A stretch of DNA of 64,000 nucleotides from Saccharicrinis sp963666825 (GTDB taxonomy: Bacteria > Bacteroidota > Bacteroidia > Bacteroidales > Marinilabiliaceae): NCBI GenBank assembly GCA_963666825.2, contig CAXXFE010000001.1, forward strand, positions 366,884 to 430,883. Reading direction: 5' to 3'. The translations under genes and the position numbers were made by a program. The notes under the pieces are model-generated. The model made no database searches. It worked only from the letters and a program-made list of their open reading frames with translations, and was not told where the DNA came from. This document shows, piece after piece, positions 27,186-35,362 of the stretch; the first letter of the stretch is position 1; every line of letters begins with the position of its first letter.

Positions 27186-28570
27186 GCGTTAAAAGTTAAT
27201 TTCATTGGTTCAGGTAAGGAAAAATCTATTAAATCGTAATTATTAGAAATTTCATCGTCTATTTTATTCATCATGCAATAAGCAATAAATCTAAAAGCAT
27301 TATACACAGCTTGATTATTTTCAAGTTGTTTTATTCCTTTAAGCATCTTTGGCTCAAATTTACTTTTGGTATAGCCATTCCATGTAAAGCTCCAAGTTGG
27401 ATTAATCGACAAATACCATGTTTCGTTAAAATTATGAATCTGTGTTTTAAACGCTAAATGCTTATAACATAACACCTGTGTATTATCTTTATTCCATTTT
27501 CTATCAAGTACAGTCCTTGTTGCTCTTTTCTTTAGTTTCCACTGCAATTTTCGGACTTCAACCAATTTTTTAGTTGGTGAGAAACGATAAATTCTTTCTT
27601 TACCTATGTATTTAATATGCTTTAAATAAAGCTTTTGATTAATTGTATTATTTAATAGTTGTTTAAATGCTGAATTATATTTATCACTGAGAAATGGAAA
27701 GTCTTTTGTTTCAATTTGTTCCACAGTACCTAATTCAACTATTTTATTCAAAATTGTATCATCTGAATTTAGATTATTAAAGGAAATGATTTTTTTATCT
27801 ACAACATGCCAATCACCTATTGCTCCTTTTTCTTGAATAAATTGCAGTGCTCTAAGCGCAACTTTTCTATCAGAAGCATTTTTCTTCAAACGAAACTCAG
27901 TTTCCCATGATTTTTTAATTATATCATCTCTGTCAAAATTTATATCACCAACATAAATATATTCAGGAAAGTCAATTTGAACAAGGTTTGTGTAAATATC
28001 CTCAGTTATTATTAATTCTTCTTTTTCTGCAAGTTGCTTCCTTTCTTCAATTTTTTCATCGGTAAATTCATCTGCAAGAAATTCTTCTACTTTCCTTAGT
28101 TTAGTTAGCTGTAAATAAGTATCAAGTTTTCCGTAGATATCCGTTGAGTCAAGAATGTGCTGTTTTACATCGAAGTCAAATTTATCTTCAGTCAATTCTT
28201 TTATACCGTCCTCTTTATACGATTTCTGTTTACTTGATAGCATATAGATGAAAACAAAATCGAAATCCTCATATAATTTATGGTCGACAAACTCTTTAAC
28301 TGTATGTTTTACTTTAGTAATAGTTGAAGTCACAGTAATTTGAAATGCTATCCTATTTTCTATATCAGCTAAATCAATTCCAGGATAGTTTTTCTTTATC
28401 TTATTCGCATTTTCAAGTTTGAGCTCATATGTTTCGTTTAATAATGGAATCAGAACATTTTCAGCGTGTAAGTTTATATCATAAAGATTATTGCCGTTCA
28501 AAATCTCAACTTCGCTTTTAAAACGGCTCAAACTTTTGGCTATACTATCAAATATTTCTTTTCTATTCAT
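27182..28570 (-). CDS. SMEK-like nuclease domain fused to APAZ, Argonaute partner
   Basis: A 462-residue protein. Residues 1-150 resemble the SMEK domain, a predicted restriction-fold nuclease: INLHAENVLIPLLNETYELK, then GIDLADIENRIAFQITVTST and ITKVKHTV. The same pattern occurs in the ABC-3C effector at 56255-57223. Residues about 190-462 look like APAZ: LCYKHLAFKTQIHNF, then WYLSINPTWSFTWNGYTKSK and LENNQAVYNAFRFIAY. APAZ binds the short Argonaute and replaces its missing N-terminal lobe. Known effectors of short pAgos are SIR2, TIR and DREN/Mrr-type nucleases; a SMEK effector is less familiar to me. Assignment of SMEK is by pattern only. Confidence 0.75.
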   Translation of the reverse strand: MNRKEIFDSIAKSLSRFKSEVEILNGNNLYDINLHAENVLIPLLNETYELKLENANKIKKNYPGIDLADIENRIAFQITVTSTITKVKHTVKEFVDHKLYEDFDFVFIYMLSSKQKSYKEDGIKELTEDKFDFDVKQHILDSTDIYGKLDTYLQLTKLRKVEEFLADEFTDEKIEERKQLAEKEELIITEDIYTNLVQIDFPEYIYVGDINFDRDDIIKKSWETEFRLKKNASDRKVALRALQFIQEKGAIGDWHVVDKKIISFNNLNSDDTILNKIVELGTVEQIETKDFPFLSDKYNSAFKQLLNNTINQKLYLKHIKYIGKERIYRFSPTKKLVEVRKLQWKLKKRATRTVLDRKWNKDNTQVLCYKHLAFKTQIHNFNETWYLSINPTWSFTWNGYTKSKFEPKMLKGIKQLENNQAVYNAFRFIAYCMMNKIDDEISNNYDLIDFSLPEPMKLTFNA

Positions 28571-28942
28571 ATCAACTTCTATCTACTAATGTGTGTCGGC
28601 AAAAAAGCATGTGTTTGGCAGCGAAGGGATGAATGCTGGGATGGGCTGGCAAACTTATGCTTTGCGCGTTGGGGTTTGTTCGTATTTCAGTTTTATTTTT
28701 TCTCATCAATTTAGCACGATGTTTCTGTCTGTTTGGCTTGCGTACAACTTGATTATAAACGCACTATTCTTCTGGATTCCTTTAACTATTAGATTATCAA
28801 CGCCTATAAATAATTATCCATTTATAAGCGTTTATCAACTTTTACAGATCGTTATTAATCACTTACTAAAATAGGCATTCTGGTTATATTGTCAAATAAT
28901 CTAATGTGCAATTTATTTAAGAAGTCTTTTTTAGGTATAATA
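28571..28942. promoter_or_regulatory. Upstream region of the Argonaute operon, shared in part with the ABC-3C operon
   Basis: A possible -7 box TAAGTTTG (28650-28657, leftward) lies 80 nt before the operon, inside a GC-rich patch (28595-28680). From about 28795 to the repeat, the sequence matches 57358-57510 upstream of the ABC-3C operon; shared blocks are TAATTATC, ACTTACTAAAATAGG and AATAATCTAA. A rightward frame at 28593-28874 has no family features and is probably not a gene. Confidence 0.5.
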
Positions 28943-28959
28943 TAGTCTCACAAAAGGAG
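28943..28959 (+). repeat. Array repeat, copy 4
   Basis: TAGTCTCACAAAAGGAG, exact consensus, 372 bp upstream of the start of the leftward Argonaute operon. Confidence 0.85.
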
Positions 28960-29010
28960 CGCAAACAGTAACCAGAATCCATATTATTAATGAAATTAAA
29001 AAATTAGGTT

Positions 29011-29251
29011 ATGATAGGTAGTCAAACACAGACTTACTACAATATTAATTTGATTAAGGAGAAATATAATTTGTCGTTTTCAAATCCAGGCCAACTTCAA
29101 ACAGTAAAAATTCCATTTATAAAGCCATTAAGCACAAGAGAGTTGGCGAAATAAATTGGGTGTTCATTAGATTTAATAAAGGAAGAAAATAGAAAAGAAT
29201 ACATGAATACTCTTTTAGAAAATTTACCAGAATTACAGATTGTTCGGTAGT
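29011..29251 (+). pseudogene. Decayed gene fragment
   Basis: From ATG at 29011 the frame reads MIGSQTQTYYNINLIKEKYN and then PLSTRELAK, hits a TAA at 29152-29154, then continues in the same frame as IGCSLDLIKEENRKEYMNTL and ends PELQIVR. With the stop repaired it would be about 79 residues with a helix-turn-helix-like STRELAK-IGCSLDLIKEE. It precedes an ISL3-type transposase remnant and may be part of the same decayed element. Confidence 0.5.
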
Positions 29252-29271
29252 TAGTAATCTTATTTAAAACA

Positions 29272-29532
29272 ATGCTTTGGCGAGGGAAAGGCAACATCGA
29301 AAGGTGGATAAGTTTTATAAAAAAATCAAAATATAAATTAACCGGACTTACCTCTTTTGCTAATGGTCTTAGTGCTGATATAAAAGCTGTAAAAAATGGT
29401 ATAAACCTACACTGGAGTAATGGTGCAGTTGAAGGTCATGTCAATAGAATTAAGAGCAAAATAAGGCAAATGTATGGTCGTGCAAAATTCGATTTATTAC
29501 GCAAAAAAATTATTCTCTCTCAGACAGATTGA
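29272..29532 (+). pseudogene. ISL3-family transposase, C-terminal remnant
   Basis: The 86-residue frame matches the end of ISL3-type DDE transposases: LTSFANGLSADIKAVKNGIN, then HWSNGAVEGHVNRIKSKIRQ, then MYGRAKFDLLRKKI. The N-terminal three quarters, with the first catalytic residues, are missing. No inverted repeats could be identified. Confidence 0.85.
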
Positions 29533-29842
29533 TGCTTGTCCACAAATATGACGAAGAACCATTTTGAGAAGAAAAATTAATTGCCCATAAACAGGGTGTT
29601 ACAAAGAAGAAAATTTAATAATCCCGACTTTAGTCGGATGATAGTGTAAGAAAATATATGCAATAATTCTTTTTTAAAGGCGATTTCCCTGAAAACATAG
29701 TATATCATTAAATATATATTTTTATATTCGTTGTGTATTAAATCAAAACTTAACAACTAAAGAAATAGAGACTCTCGAATCAAAACCGTGTACATATTCC
29801 GTAGTATTACAATCATCTAAAGCTTAACTTAAAACTAAATCA
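29533..29842. other. Intergenic region after the ISL3 remnant
   Basis: About 310 bp, AT-rich, with a small hairpin CCCGAC/GTCGG near 29620-29635. It is likely the 3' end of the old ISL3 element plus the promoter of the next gene; no gene is supported. Confidence 0.4.
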
Positions 29843-30295
29843 ATGAAATATCTTATTATATTATTTGCCTTATCTTTTACTAGTTGTAATAAAGTATTTA
29901 CAGAGGCCGTTCTACCAGAAACAATCTATTTAAATATTATTGATGAAGATAATAACAACCTTTTAGATAATTACTCCATAGAATTTTTAATACAAGATGA
30001 ACACGAAATTCGGAGTTTAACAGAGAAAGATCCTATTGACATTTTTATTAAACCAACAAATGAAAAAATTAACATAAGCATTCAAGAGCAATATGTTATT
30101 ACTAATACAATATACATTTATTTAAATTTCTATAAAGAGGATATAATTATTTCTAGAGATATGTTATCTCTTGTACTTATAGAAAATGAAAACTTAGATT
30201 ACATTTTTAACAAAGTATATTATAATGAAGAGGAAATATTAATTAATAACAAAACAATAACAATAATAAAAAACCTTAACGATGAGAAAAATTAA
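29843..30295 (+). CDS. Small lipoprotein, possible partner of the C10 protease
   Basis: A 150-residue protein with a lipoprotein signal (MKYLIILFALSFTSC) and a strand-rich body (PETIYLNIIDEDNNNLLDNY). Family unknown. It overlaps the start of the protease gene by 14 bp, so the two are coupled. In Bacteroides and streptococci C10 proteases are often paired with small inhibitor proteins; an inhibitor role here is inference. Confidence 0.6.
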   Translation: MKYLIILFALSFTSCNKVFTEAVLPETIYLNIIDEDNNNLLDNYSIEFLIQDEHEIRSLTEKDPIDIFIKPTNEKINISIQEQYVITNTIYIYLNFYKEDIIISRDMLSLVLIENENLDYIFNKVYYNEEEILINNKTITIIKNLNDEKN

Positions 30296-31571
30296 TTTTT
30301 TTACAGTACTATTATTAATAACAACTATACTCCTTTCTTGCGAAAAGAAAAGTGAATTAGATAATATAAACAAATACGATAATAGCAATGAGTATTCCAT
30401 TGACGGGACTCCTGTTGAACAAATAGCAATGAATGCATTAGAGGAATTTAGTGATTGTAATTTAAAATCGTCAAATAATTATGTTGAATATATTGAACCA
30501 ATAAAAAATAGTAATAATAATATTAATATGTATCAAGCATCATATGCTAATGGAGGATTTGTAATAATTTCAAATAGTAAAAATGAGGTTCCTGTATTGG
30601 CATATAGTAATGAAACTAATTTAGAAAATTTAAAAGATTGTCCTTCCTTTCAATGGTGGTTAAGTAAAAAGAATCATATTATAGATAGCCTCAATATATA
30701 TGATGAAACTGATACTTTAAAAAGAAATTTTAAGAACGCAAGATGGAATAAGTTCACAAATAATAGCTTGAAAGTAGGAACAATAGGTGCTGAATTTATA
30801 TATGATGAAGTTAAAGCAGAACCTATGTTATCGTCTGAATGGGGACAAGATTATCCTTATAATATTAAGTGTCCGGAACTTAGTCAGTGTGATGATGATC
30901 TTCCTGTGACAGGTTGTGGTCCAATAGCAATGGCACAAGTATTAAGGTATTATAAATTACCCACTACTTATAATTGGGATATTATACCTAATAGATTAAG
31001 ATCTACTAGTAGTACTGAATCCATAAATGAAACAGCAAGATTAATCGCAAATGTTTGTAAGAAATTAGGAATGTCAAAAACTACTTTTAACTATGGATGT
31101 AAATCTTCTTGGAGTTTACCAAACAAACTAGAAGGAGCATTTGAATCTTTGGGATATAGTCATAGCGCTAATAGAAAAAAAGCAAGTGATATACCTCTTG
31201 GTATTGTACAAAAAAATCTAAGAGAACGACACCCTGTAATTATGGATGCAGCACAAAATGAAATATTAGGGATACAATCAAAAGGATGGCATATTTTTAT
31301 CCTTGACGGGTATAGAGAACAAAAATACATTATATCATTCAGAGTACCACATACTGGAGAGGGAGTTTCTCGACCTTACTATTATCAATACTTTAGTATA
31401 AATTGGGGATGGTACGGACGAAATTCTAGTGAAACACCAGATTATTTAGATACTACACCTTCTTATTATAACGCTGAAAATACATATAATAAAGGTAGAG
31501 GATGGTTTTCTCTAGATGGAATCTCATATGATGAATGTGTTCACTTTTTATATAATATATATCCTGAATAA
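30282..31571 (+). CDS. C10-family (streptopain-like) cysteine protease, lipoprotein
   Basis: A 429-residue lipoprotein (signal MRKINFFTVLLLITTILLSC). The N-terminal prodomain-like part holds VEYIEPI and NGGFVIISNSKNEVPVLAYS, as in streptopain propeptides. The catalytic domain has the Cys in PVTGCGPIAMAQVLRYY (the nearest equivalent of the usual GCVATAMAQ), the His in GWHIFILDGY and the INWGWYG motif near the end. The enzyme should act at the cell surface as a peptidase. It lies on the same array segment as a decayed ISL3 element and an MqsRA-like module. Confidence 0.88.
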   Translation: MRKINFFTVLLLITTILLSCEKKSELDNINKYDNSNEYSIDGTPVEQIAMNALEEFSDCNLKSSNNYVEYIEPIKNSNNNINMYQASYANGGFVIISNSKNEVPVLAYSNETNLENLKDCPSFQWWLSKKNHIIDSLNIYDETDTLKRNFKNARWNKFTNNSLKVGTIGAEFIYDEVKAEPMLSSEWGQDYPYNIKCPELSQCDDDLPVTGCGPIAMAQVLRYYKLPTTYNWDIIPNRLRSTSSTESINETARLIANVCKKLGMSKTTFNYGCKSSWSLPNKLEGAFESLGYSHSANRKKASDIPLGIVQKNLRERHPVIMDAAQNEILGIQSKGWHIFILDGYREQKYIISFRVPHTGEGVSRPYYYQYFSINWGWYGRNSSETPDYLDTTPSYYNAENTYNKGRGWFSLDGISYDECVHFLYNIYPE

Positions 31572-31891
31572 GGTTCTATCGCATTAACAAGTTAGATGTT
31601 TTCAATCACAAATTTTAGCTTTTATGCAGCTAGCCTTTTAAGGATTTGCCAATTAGACAAACCACACCCATATAGGCGTGCTAGTATTAAATTTAAGGTT
31701 TGTAATTAGTTTCTAAATTGTAAAGGTTTGATAAATTTGAAGCCAATAATCGCTTTCTTTGCATATACTCACCATTAAATTCCTAGTTATAGTCTATTTC
31801 CTTTACGATGTTTCACCAAACGAGAGTATTAGTTAAAAATTATCTAACATCAATTAGTCTAAGTATTTATTTATAAGATTTTAAAATTTAA
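31572..31891. other. Intergenic region after the C10 protease
   Basis: About 320 bp with no supported gene. It separates the protease from the toxin-antitoxin module; a degraded repeat-like stretch (GTCTATTTCC near 31792) is too weak to count as a copy. Confidence 0.35.
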
Positions 31892-31916
31892 CAAATTCCC
31901 AATGATTGGGAATTTG
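31892..31916. promoter_or_regulatory. Palindromic operator of the MqsRA-like module
   Basis: Perfect inverted repeat with 11-bp arms CAAATTCCCAA and TTGGGAATTTG around TGA. It sits 10 bp before the -7 box TAACTTTG (31927-31934) and about 35 bp before the toxin start. It is the likely binding site of the antitoxin. Confidence 0.8.
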
Positions 31917-31926
31917 TATTTTTTAT

Positions 31927-31934
31927 TAACTTTG
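31927..31934 (+). promoter_or_regulatory. -7 box of the MqsRA-like module
   Basis: TAACTTTG matches TAnnTTTG exactly and lies 18 nt before the toxin ATG, leaving a leader of about 10 nt. Confidence 0.65.
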
Positions 31935-31951
31935 TATTAAAATGATTACTA

Positions 31952-32332
31952 ATGACAGAATTACCATATACAGAAGATAATGTCGAACTAGTTCAAGAAT
32001 TCATTAATGAAACAAGAAAAAGATTAATGGATGGTCAAGAATTGATATTATCAAGAAAAGCTCAAGAAGAACTAGAAGAATTAGAAGAAGGATATGATAT
32101 TACATCGGATGACATATATAACACAATTCTAAACCTTAAAGTTGAAAATTATTACAGAGGAATAGATCCTTCAATAAAGTCAGGAGACCATAATGTTTGT
32201 GCTTTTTGTTCTATTGTATATGGAAAGACTATTGAGATATATTTAAAGTATGGTTTACAAGAAGATGGATTAGAAATACTTGTTTTTTCTAATCATATTC
32301 CTGAATTCCCAATGAATCAACCTTTTAAATAA
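31952..32332 (+). CDS. MqsR-like toxin
   Basis: A 126-residue protein. The middle and end resemble the RelE/MqsR fold with a helix then strands: LSRKAQEELEELEEGYDITS, then YRGIDPSIKSGDHNVCAFCS and KTIEIYLKYGLQEDGLEILV. Order (toxin first), size of the partner and the palindromic operator fit the MqsRA arrangement, in which MqsR is an mRNA interferase. The gene ends 8 bp before the antitoxin gene. Confidence 0.65.
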   Translation: MTELPYTEDNVELVQEFINETRKRLMDGQELILSRKAQEELEELEEGYDITSDDIYNTILNLKVENYYRGIDPSIKSGDHNVCAFCSIVYGKTIEIYLKYGLQEDGLEILVFSNHIPEFPMNQPFK

Positions 32333-32340
32333 TTATCGTT

Positions 32341-32835
32341 ATGGAAGTAAAGAAAATTATTACTAGAGACGGAGAAGTAACCGATGAATTATATAGAGAT
32401 GTAGAAAAATCTTATAAAGGTATTTTAGTCCAATATAAAGAGTCATATTACTTGGATTATGCTGTAGATGAGAATTCTGGAAAAGTTGATAAAACAAAGA
32501 AAGAAAGATTTTACACAAAGGATCAAGTTGATAGAAATATAAGAAGTAAAAAGAATGCCTATATGGTTGCAATGGGATCTGTTTCTCCTGAAGAAATAAA
32601 ACAATTTAGAGGAAGATATCATATACCAGCATCTATACTAAGCATTGTGTTAGGCTTCAGTAAAAATACTATCTCAATAATTGAAACCGAAGGAATAAGT
32701 AATTTGACTACGGGAAGATTTATTAAGGTATGTATGAATAATATTAATATAATACATGATTATATTAATATATGTAATGCAATAGACGACTCTAAAAAAG
32801 AAGAATTACACAATCGAATTAGAGGAATTGCTTGA
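32341..32835 (+). CDS. MqsA-like antitoxin with helix-turn-helix
   Basis: A 164-residue protein. The C-terminal half has an Xre/MqsA-type helix-turn-helix: VSPEEIKQFRGRYHIPASIL, then SIVLGFSKNTISIIETEGIS. The N-terminal part, which in E. coli MqsA holds a zinc site, lacks the CxxC pairs here (DYAVDENSGKVDKTKKERFY instead), so it should bind the toxin without zinc. Cotranscribed with the toxin; probably represses its own operator. Confidence 0.75.
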   Translation: MEVKKIITRDGEVTDELYRDVEKSYKGILVQYKESYYLDYAVDENSGKVDKTKKERFYTKDQVDRNIRSKKNAYMVAMGSVSPEEIKQFRGRYHIPASILSIVLGFSKNTISIIETEGISNLTTGRFIKVCMNNINIIHDYINICNAIDDSKKEELHNRIRGIA

Positions 32836-32907
32836 TGCGATAATTTATAATATAATGTATATGGACGGAATAAATGCCGTCCATTTTTTCGCTTCAATCA
32901 TTTAGAA

Positions 32908-32924
32908 TAGTCTCAGAAAACGCA
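32908..32924 (+). repeat. Array repeat, copy 5
   Basis: TAGTCTCAGAAAACGCA, the type ending CGCA, 72 nt after the antitoxin stop. AATTAGAATCCGG follows 14 nt later, similar to the GGAACC-like continuation at other copies. Confidence 0.8.
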
Positions 32925-33010
32925 GATTAAAGTAGGTAATTAGAATCCGGCTATTAGAAATAACAAAATTGAACTAAGAAATTATAATATTAAAGTATGA
33001 CTGACTATAA

Positions 33011-33307
33011 ATGAAACGAACTAATCTTCTATTGCGAATCTCAAGCCTAGTAAATGTTTCTATTTCAATAACTACAGTTGTATTTCTTATTGGCATTTGG
33101 TTTATGATAGATTCTGATACGGATTTTATTGGATTTTTTTTTATTCCCTATTTAGTTTTAATAATTTATTACTTCGTTTTATTGGGGAAGGGAATAAAAT
33201 TAGTAATGAAACCTAATAAATTAAAAGTAAATGTATACTTATATCTTTGTATATTATTACTGCTTAATATTACACCAATCGCATTAATTTATTTCCTAAC
33301 ATCCTAA
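33011..33307 (+). CDS. Small membrane protein of unknown function
   Basis: A 98-residue protein with three predicted membrane helices (about 15-35, 40-60 and 72-95). No family recognised. It is alone between two repeats 420 bp apart, a typical one-gene segment. Confidence 0.65.
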   Translation: MKRTNLLLRISSLVNVSISITTVVFLIGIWFMIDSDTDFIGFFFIPYLVLIIYYFVLLGKGIKLVMKPNKLKVNVYLYLCILLLLNITPIALIYFLTS

Positions 33308-33345
33308 TAGAACACTACTGTAAATTGGATTCCAAGATTAATATA

Positions 33346-33362
33346 TAGTCTCACAAAAGGAG
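33346..33362 (+). repeat. Array repeat, copy 6
   Basis: TAGTCTCACAAAAGGAG, exact consensus, 38 nt after a stop codon. The left flank GGATTCCAAGATTAATA resembles the flank at 54178 (GGAATTCTAAGATTAATA). Confidence 0.85.
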
Positions 33363-33467
33363 CTACAAAAGAACCAGGAGAAACACGTTTGAGCATATGG
33401 GCACACAAAAACATAAAATAATTTTATTAAGTTTGAATCTTAAAGACCGAATTTATTTCAATCAACT

Positions 33468-33842
33468 ATGAAGAGAATATTTTTAAAGATATTTATAATT
33501 AGCCTTATCGCTTTATTTTCTTGTGATAAAGAGGAGGATGAAAAATCAACTGACTTCATTGGTATATCTTCTAATTCTATAGAGTTTTCTTCGATAAAGG
33601 ATTCAACCGAGATAACTACAAATGATGTTAATTGGTGGTTTGTCAGTTTAAACGTTCAAGGGGAAATTACGACGGTTCTTTTTGAAGATACTATTAAAAA
33701 TGATTGGTTTCAAATAATAAAAACCGATAAGCAAACTATCAAGATTTTTGTTGATGAAAACAAGACTAATATTGATCGAACTTTCTCTGTTGATATTGAA
33801 TGGGGAAACTACTTTGATTATATTGAAGTGTTACAGAAATGA
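33468..33842 (+). CDS. Small lipoprotein with BACON-like domain
   Basis: A 124-residue lipoprotein (lipobox LIALFSC after a hydrophobic run). The body has the strand pattern of a BACON/Ig-like surface domain (SSNSIEFSSIKDSTEITTND, then NDWFQIIKTDKQTIKIFVDE, then NIDRTFSVDIEWG). It probably sits on the cell surface; ligand unknown. Confidence 0.65.
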   Translation: MKRIFLKIFIISLIALFSCDKEEDEKSTDFIGISSNSIEFSSIKDSTEITTNDVNWWFVSLNVQGEITTVLFEDTIKNDWFQIIKTDKQTIKIFVDENKTNIDRTFSVDIEWGNYFDYIEVLQK

Positions 33843-33892
33843 ACTAAGATAAAAGGTTATAATGCTTTTGGGAGCATTAAGAATTTAAGCAT

Positions 33893-34195
33893 ATGAAAAG
33901 TAAAGCGGTCATATTATATTCAACCGTAGATGGGCATACATTAAAAATTTGTAATCATATTGCTGCACAATTAGAAGAAAACGGCTGCAATGTAAATGTT
34001 AATGAAATTTCCACATTTAATAAACCGTTATTAGATTATAATACTGTAATTATTGGAGCAAGTATTAGATACGGAAAGCATAATAAAAAATGGATTGACC
34101 AGAAGAATGGAGTCCCAGTTAAACATTATATGTATCATCCTTTTTCTGGTAAAACACACCAATATGGTTTTAATAGAACTGTAGAAATTAAGTAA
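33893..34195 (+). pseudogene. HemG-like flavodoxin-domain protein, truncated
   Basis: The first 68 residues match the start of menaquinone-dependent protoporphyrinogen dehydrogenase (HemG) flavodoxin domains: AVILYSTVDGHTLKICNHIA, then YNTVIIGASIRYGKHNKK. The sequence then leaves the family (QKNGVPVKHYMYHPFSG) and stops at 100 residues; family members are about 170-180. The catalytic flavin site is therefore incomplete. Confidence 0.75.
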
Positions 34196-34207
34196 GTTAT
34201 ATTGAAT

Positions 34208-34738
34208 ATGTTTAAAAGGAATATATTGTCAATATTGATTTTAGCTCTTTTGAGCTGTAGTAATAGTCAAAATGATCAGTTAATTTTCGAACCTCATATT
34301 CAAAAACTTTTGGATTATTTTATTTCTTACAATGAAAATTTAACTCAAGAGGATTATTTTATAAGAATCATAGGAACTAAAACAAACATTAATAATTTTC
34401 GGTTATATATAAATGCGGAAATCCTTAAAAACTCATGTTTTACTTTTAACGACTCAGAAGAAGAAGTATTTTATACTGAATACAAAAAATTCAAAGTAAC
34501 AGTTGATGGGGATTATCAGATGTTAATGAAAAAACAAAATTCACTAATTAAGTTAGAAAAAGATACTGGATTATATGATTATATACCAAATAATTACAAT
34601 CCACCTCTTTGGGAATTTATAATAAACAACAAACAAATAGTCAAATTTGACTATTTGTTTTGTAATTTAAATGACCAACAAGAAAAGGAAATTATGTTGA
34701 TTTCTATACCAAAGAACTGGTTTAAAAACAATGAATAG
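34208..34738 (+). CDS. Lipoprotein of unknown function
   Basis: About 176 residues from the ATG at 34208 (MFKRNILSILILALLSC, a good lipobox). The rest is hydrophilic and has no family I recognise. The end holds an odd short inverted pattern (CAAATAGTCAAATTTGACTATTTG at the DNA level, about 34634-34657), a near-perfect palindrome inside the coding region. A strong terminator follows. Confidence 0.6.
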   Translation: MFKRNILSILILALLSCSNSQNDQLIFEPHIQKLLDYFISYNENLTQEDYFIRIIGTKTNINNFRLYINAEILKNSCFTFNDSEEEVFYTEYKKFKVTVDGDYQMLMKKQNSLIKLEKDTGLYDYIPNNYNPPLWEFIINNKQIVKFDYLFCNLNDQQEKEIMLISIPKNWFKNNE

Positions 34739-34800
34739 TAATTTTTACTCTCAGTTGGCGGACTTGTAGTCCGTGAAATAAGCAAGCTGTATATAAAATA

Positions 34801-34837
34801 AAAGAGTCACAATTTTTAAAAAAAGTTGTGACTCTTT
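34801..34837. terminator. Hairpin terminator
   Basis: 12-bp stem AAAGAGTCACAA / TTGTGACTCTTT with an A/T loop, symmetrical enough to work in both directions. It ends the lipoprotein transcript. Confidence 0.85.
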
Positions 34838-34879
34838 GTATTATATGGTAAGAATTATAACACAGGTTTATTTGAGAAA

Positions 34880-35116
34880 TTAACCAAAATTTAGTCTCAC
34901 AAAAGGAGAAATAAAAATGATGCTGTTATCTTTAATCTCTATTTTTTGGTGATTTAAGACAAGATGACCTTCGCCTTTCTTAATGAAGATGATTTCAAAA
35001 AAATCGGAATTAAACACTTCCTGTTTTAAATAATACCCCTTGAGTTCTTCTGCGGACAAAACATTTAGAAGAAAATCTACTCCACATTCAGTTTTATGAA
35101 ATTTCAGAGTTTCCAT
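34880..35116 (-). pseudogene. AraC-type regulator, N-terminal cupin fragment cut at an array repeat
   Basis: The leftward frame begins METLKFHKTECGVDFLLNVL, then FFEIIFIKKGEGHLVLNHQK and NSIIFISPF. This is the sensing domain of a Bacteroidota AraC regulator. After SPF it reads VRLNFG and stops, exactly where the array repeat 34892-34908 lies (reverse of CTCCTTTTGTGAGACTA). The DNA-binding half is missing. The break at the repeat suggests that the repeat is a recombination joint. Confidence 0.8.
34892..34908 (+). repeat. Array repeat, copy 7, at a gene break
   Basis: TAGTCTCACAAAAGGAG, exact consensus. Its right half overlaps the codons for SPF of the broken AraC gene, so left and right halves of this copy may have different origins. 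Confidence 0.85.
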
Positions 35117-35142
35117 TTAGCTAATTTATTAATATATGTCTG

Positions 35143-35293
35143 CTATACTTTATCCAGAAGTTTTCTTTTGTCCTCCTTCATTCTCTTAAAATGACCTGGT
35201 GTCAAACCTGTTACTTTCTTGAATTGATTACTTAAATAGGCTGCACTCGAATAGTTCAAACGGAAGGCAATTTCACTCAAAGAAAGTTCATCA
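35143..35293 (-). pseudogene. C-terminal half of an AraC regulator split by IS66 copy B
   Basis: The leftward frame reads DELSLSEIAFRLNYSSAAYL, then SNQFKKVTGLTPGHFKRMK and ends KLLDKV. This is the second helix-turn-helix of an AraC protein and continues the frame of 37850-38270 when the IS66 and one copy of GTTCATCA are removed. Confidence 0.92.
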
Positions 35294-35362
35294 GTATCCA
35301 TTCGGCCTGATACATATTGTTAACAAAAGCATGCCTACTTAGCTTTGATTCAAAATATAAGC

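Noticed and set aside
28593..28874. 93-residue rightward frame upstream of the Argonaute operon
   Set aside because: Hydrophobic by chance, overlaps the likely promoter and the block shared with the ABC-3C upstream region.
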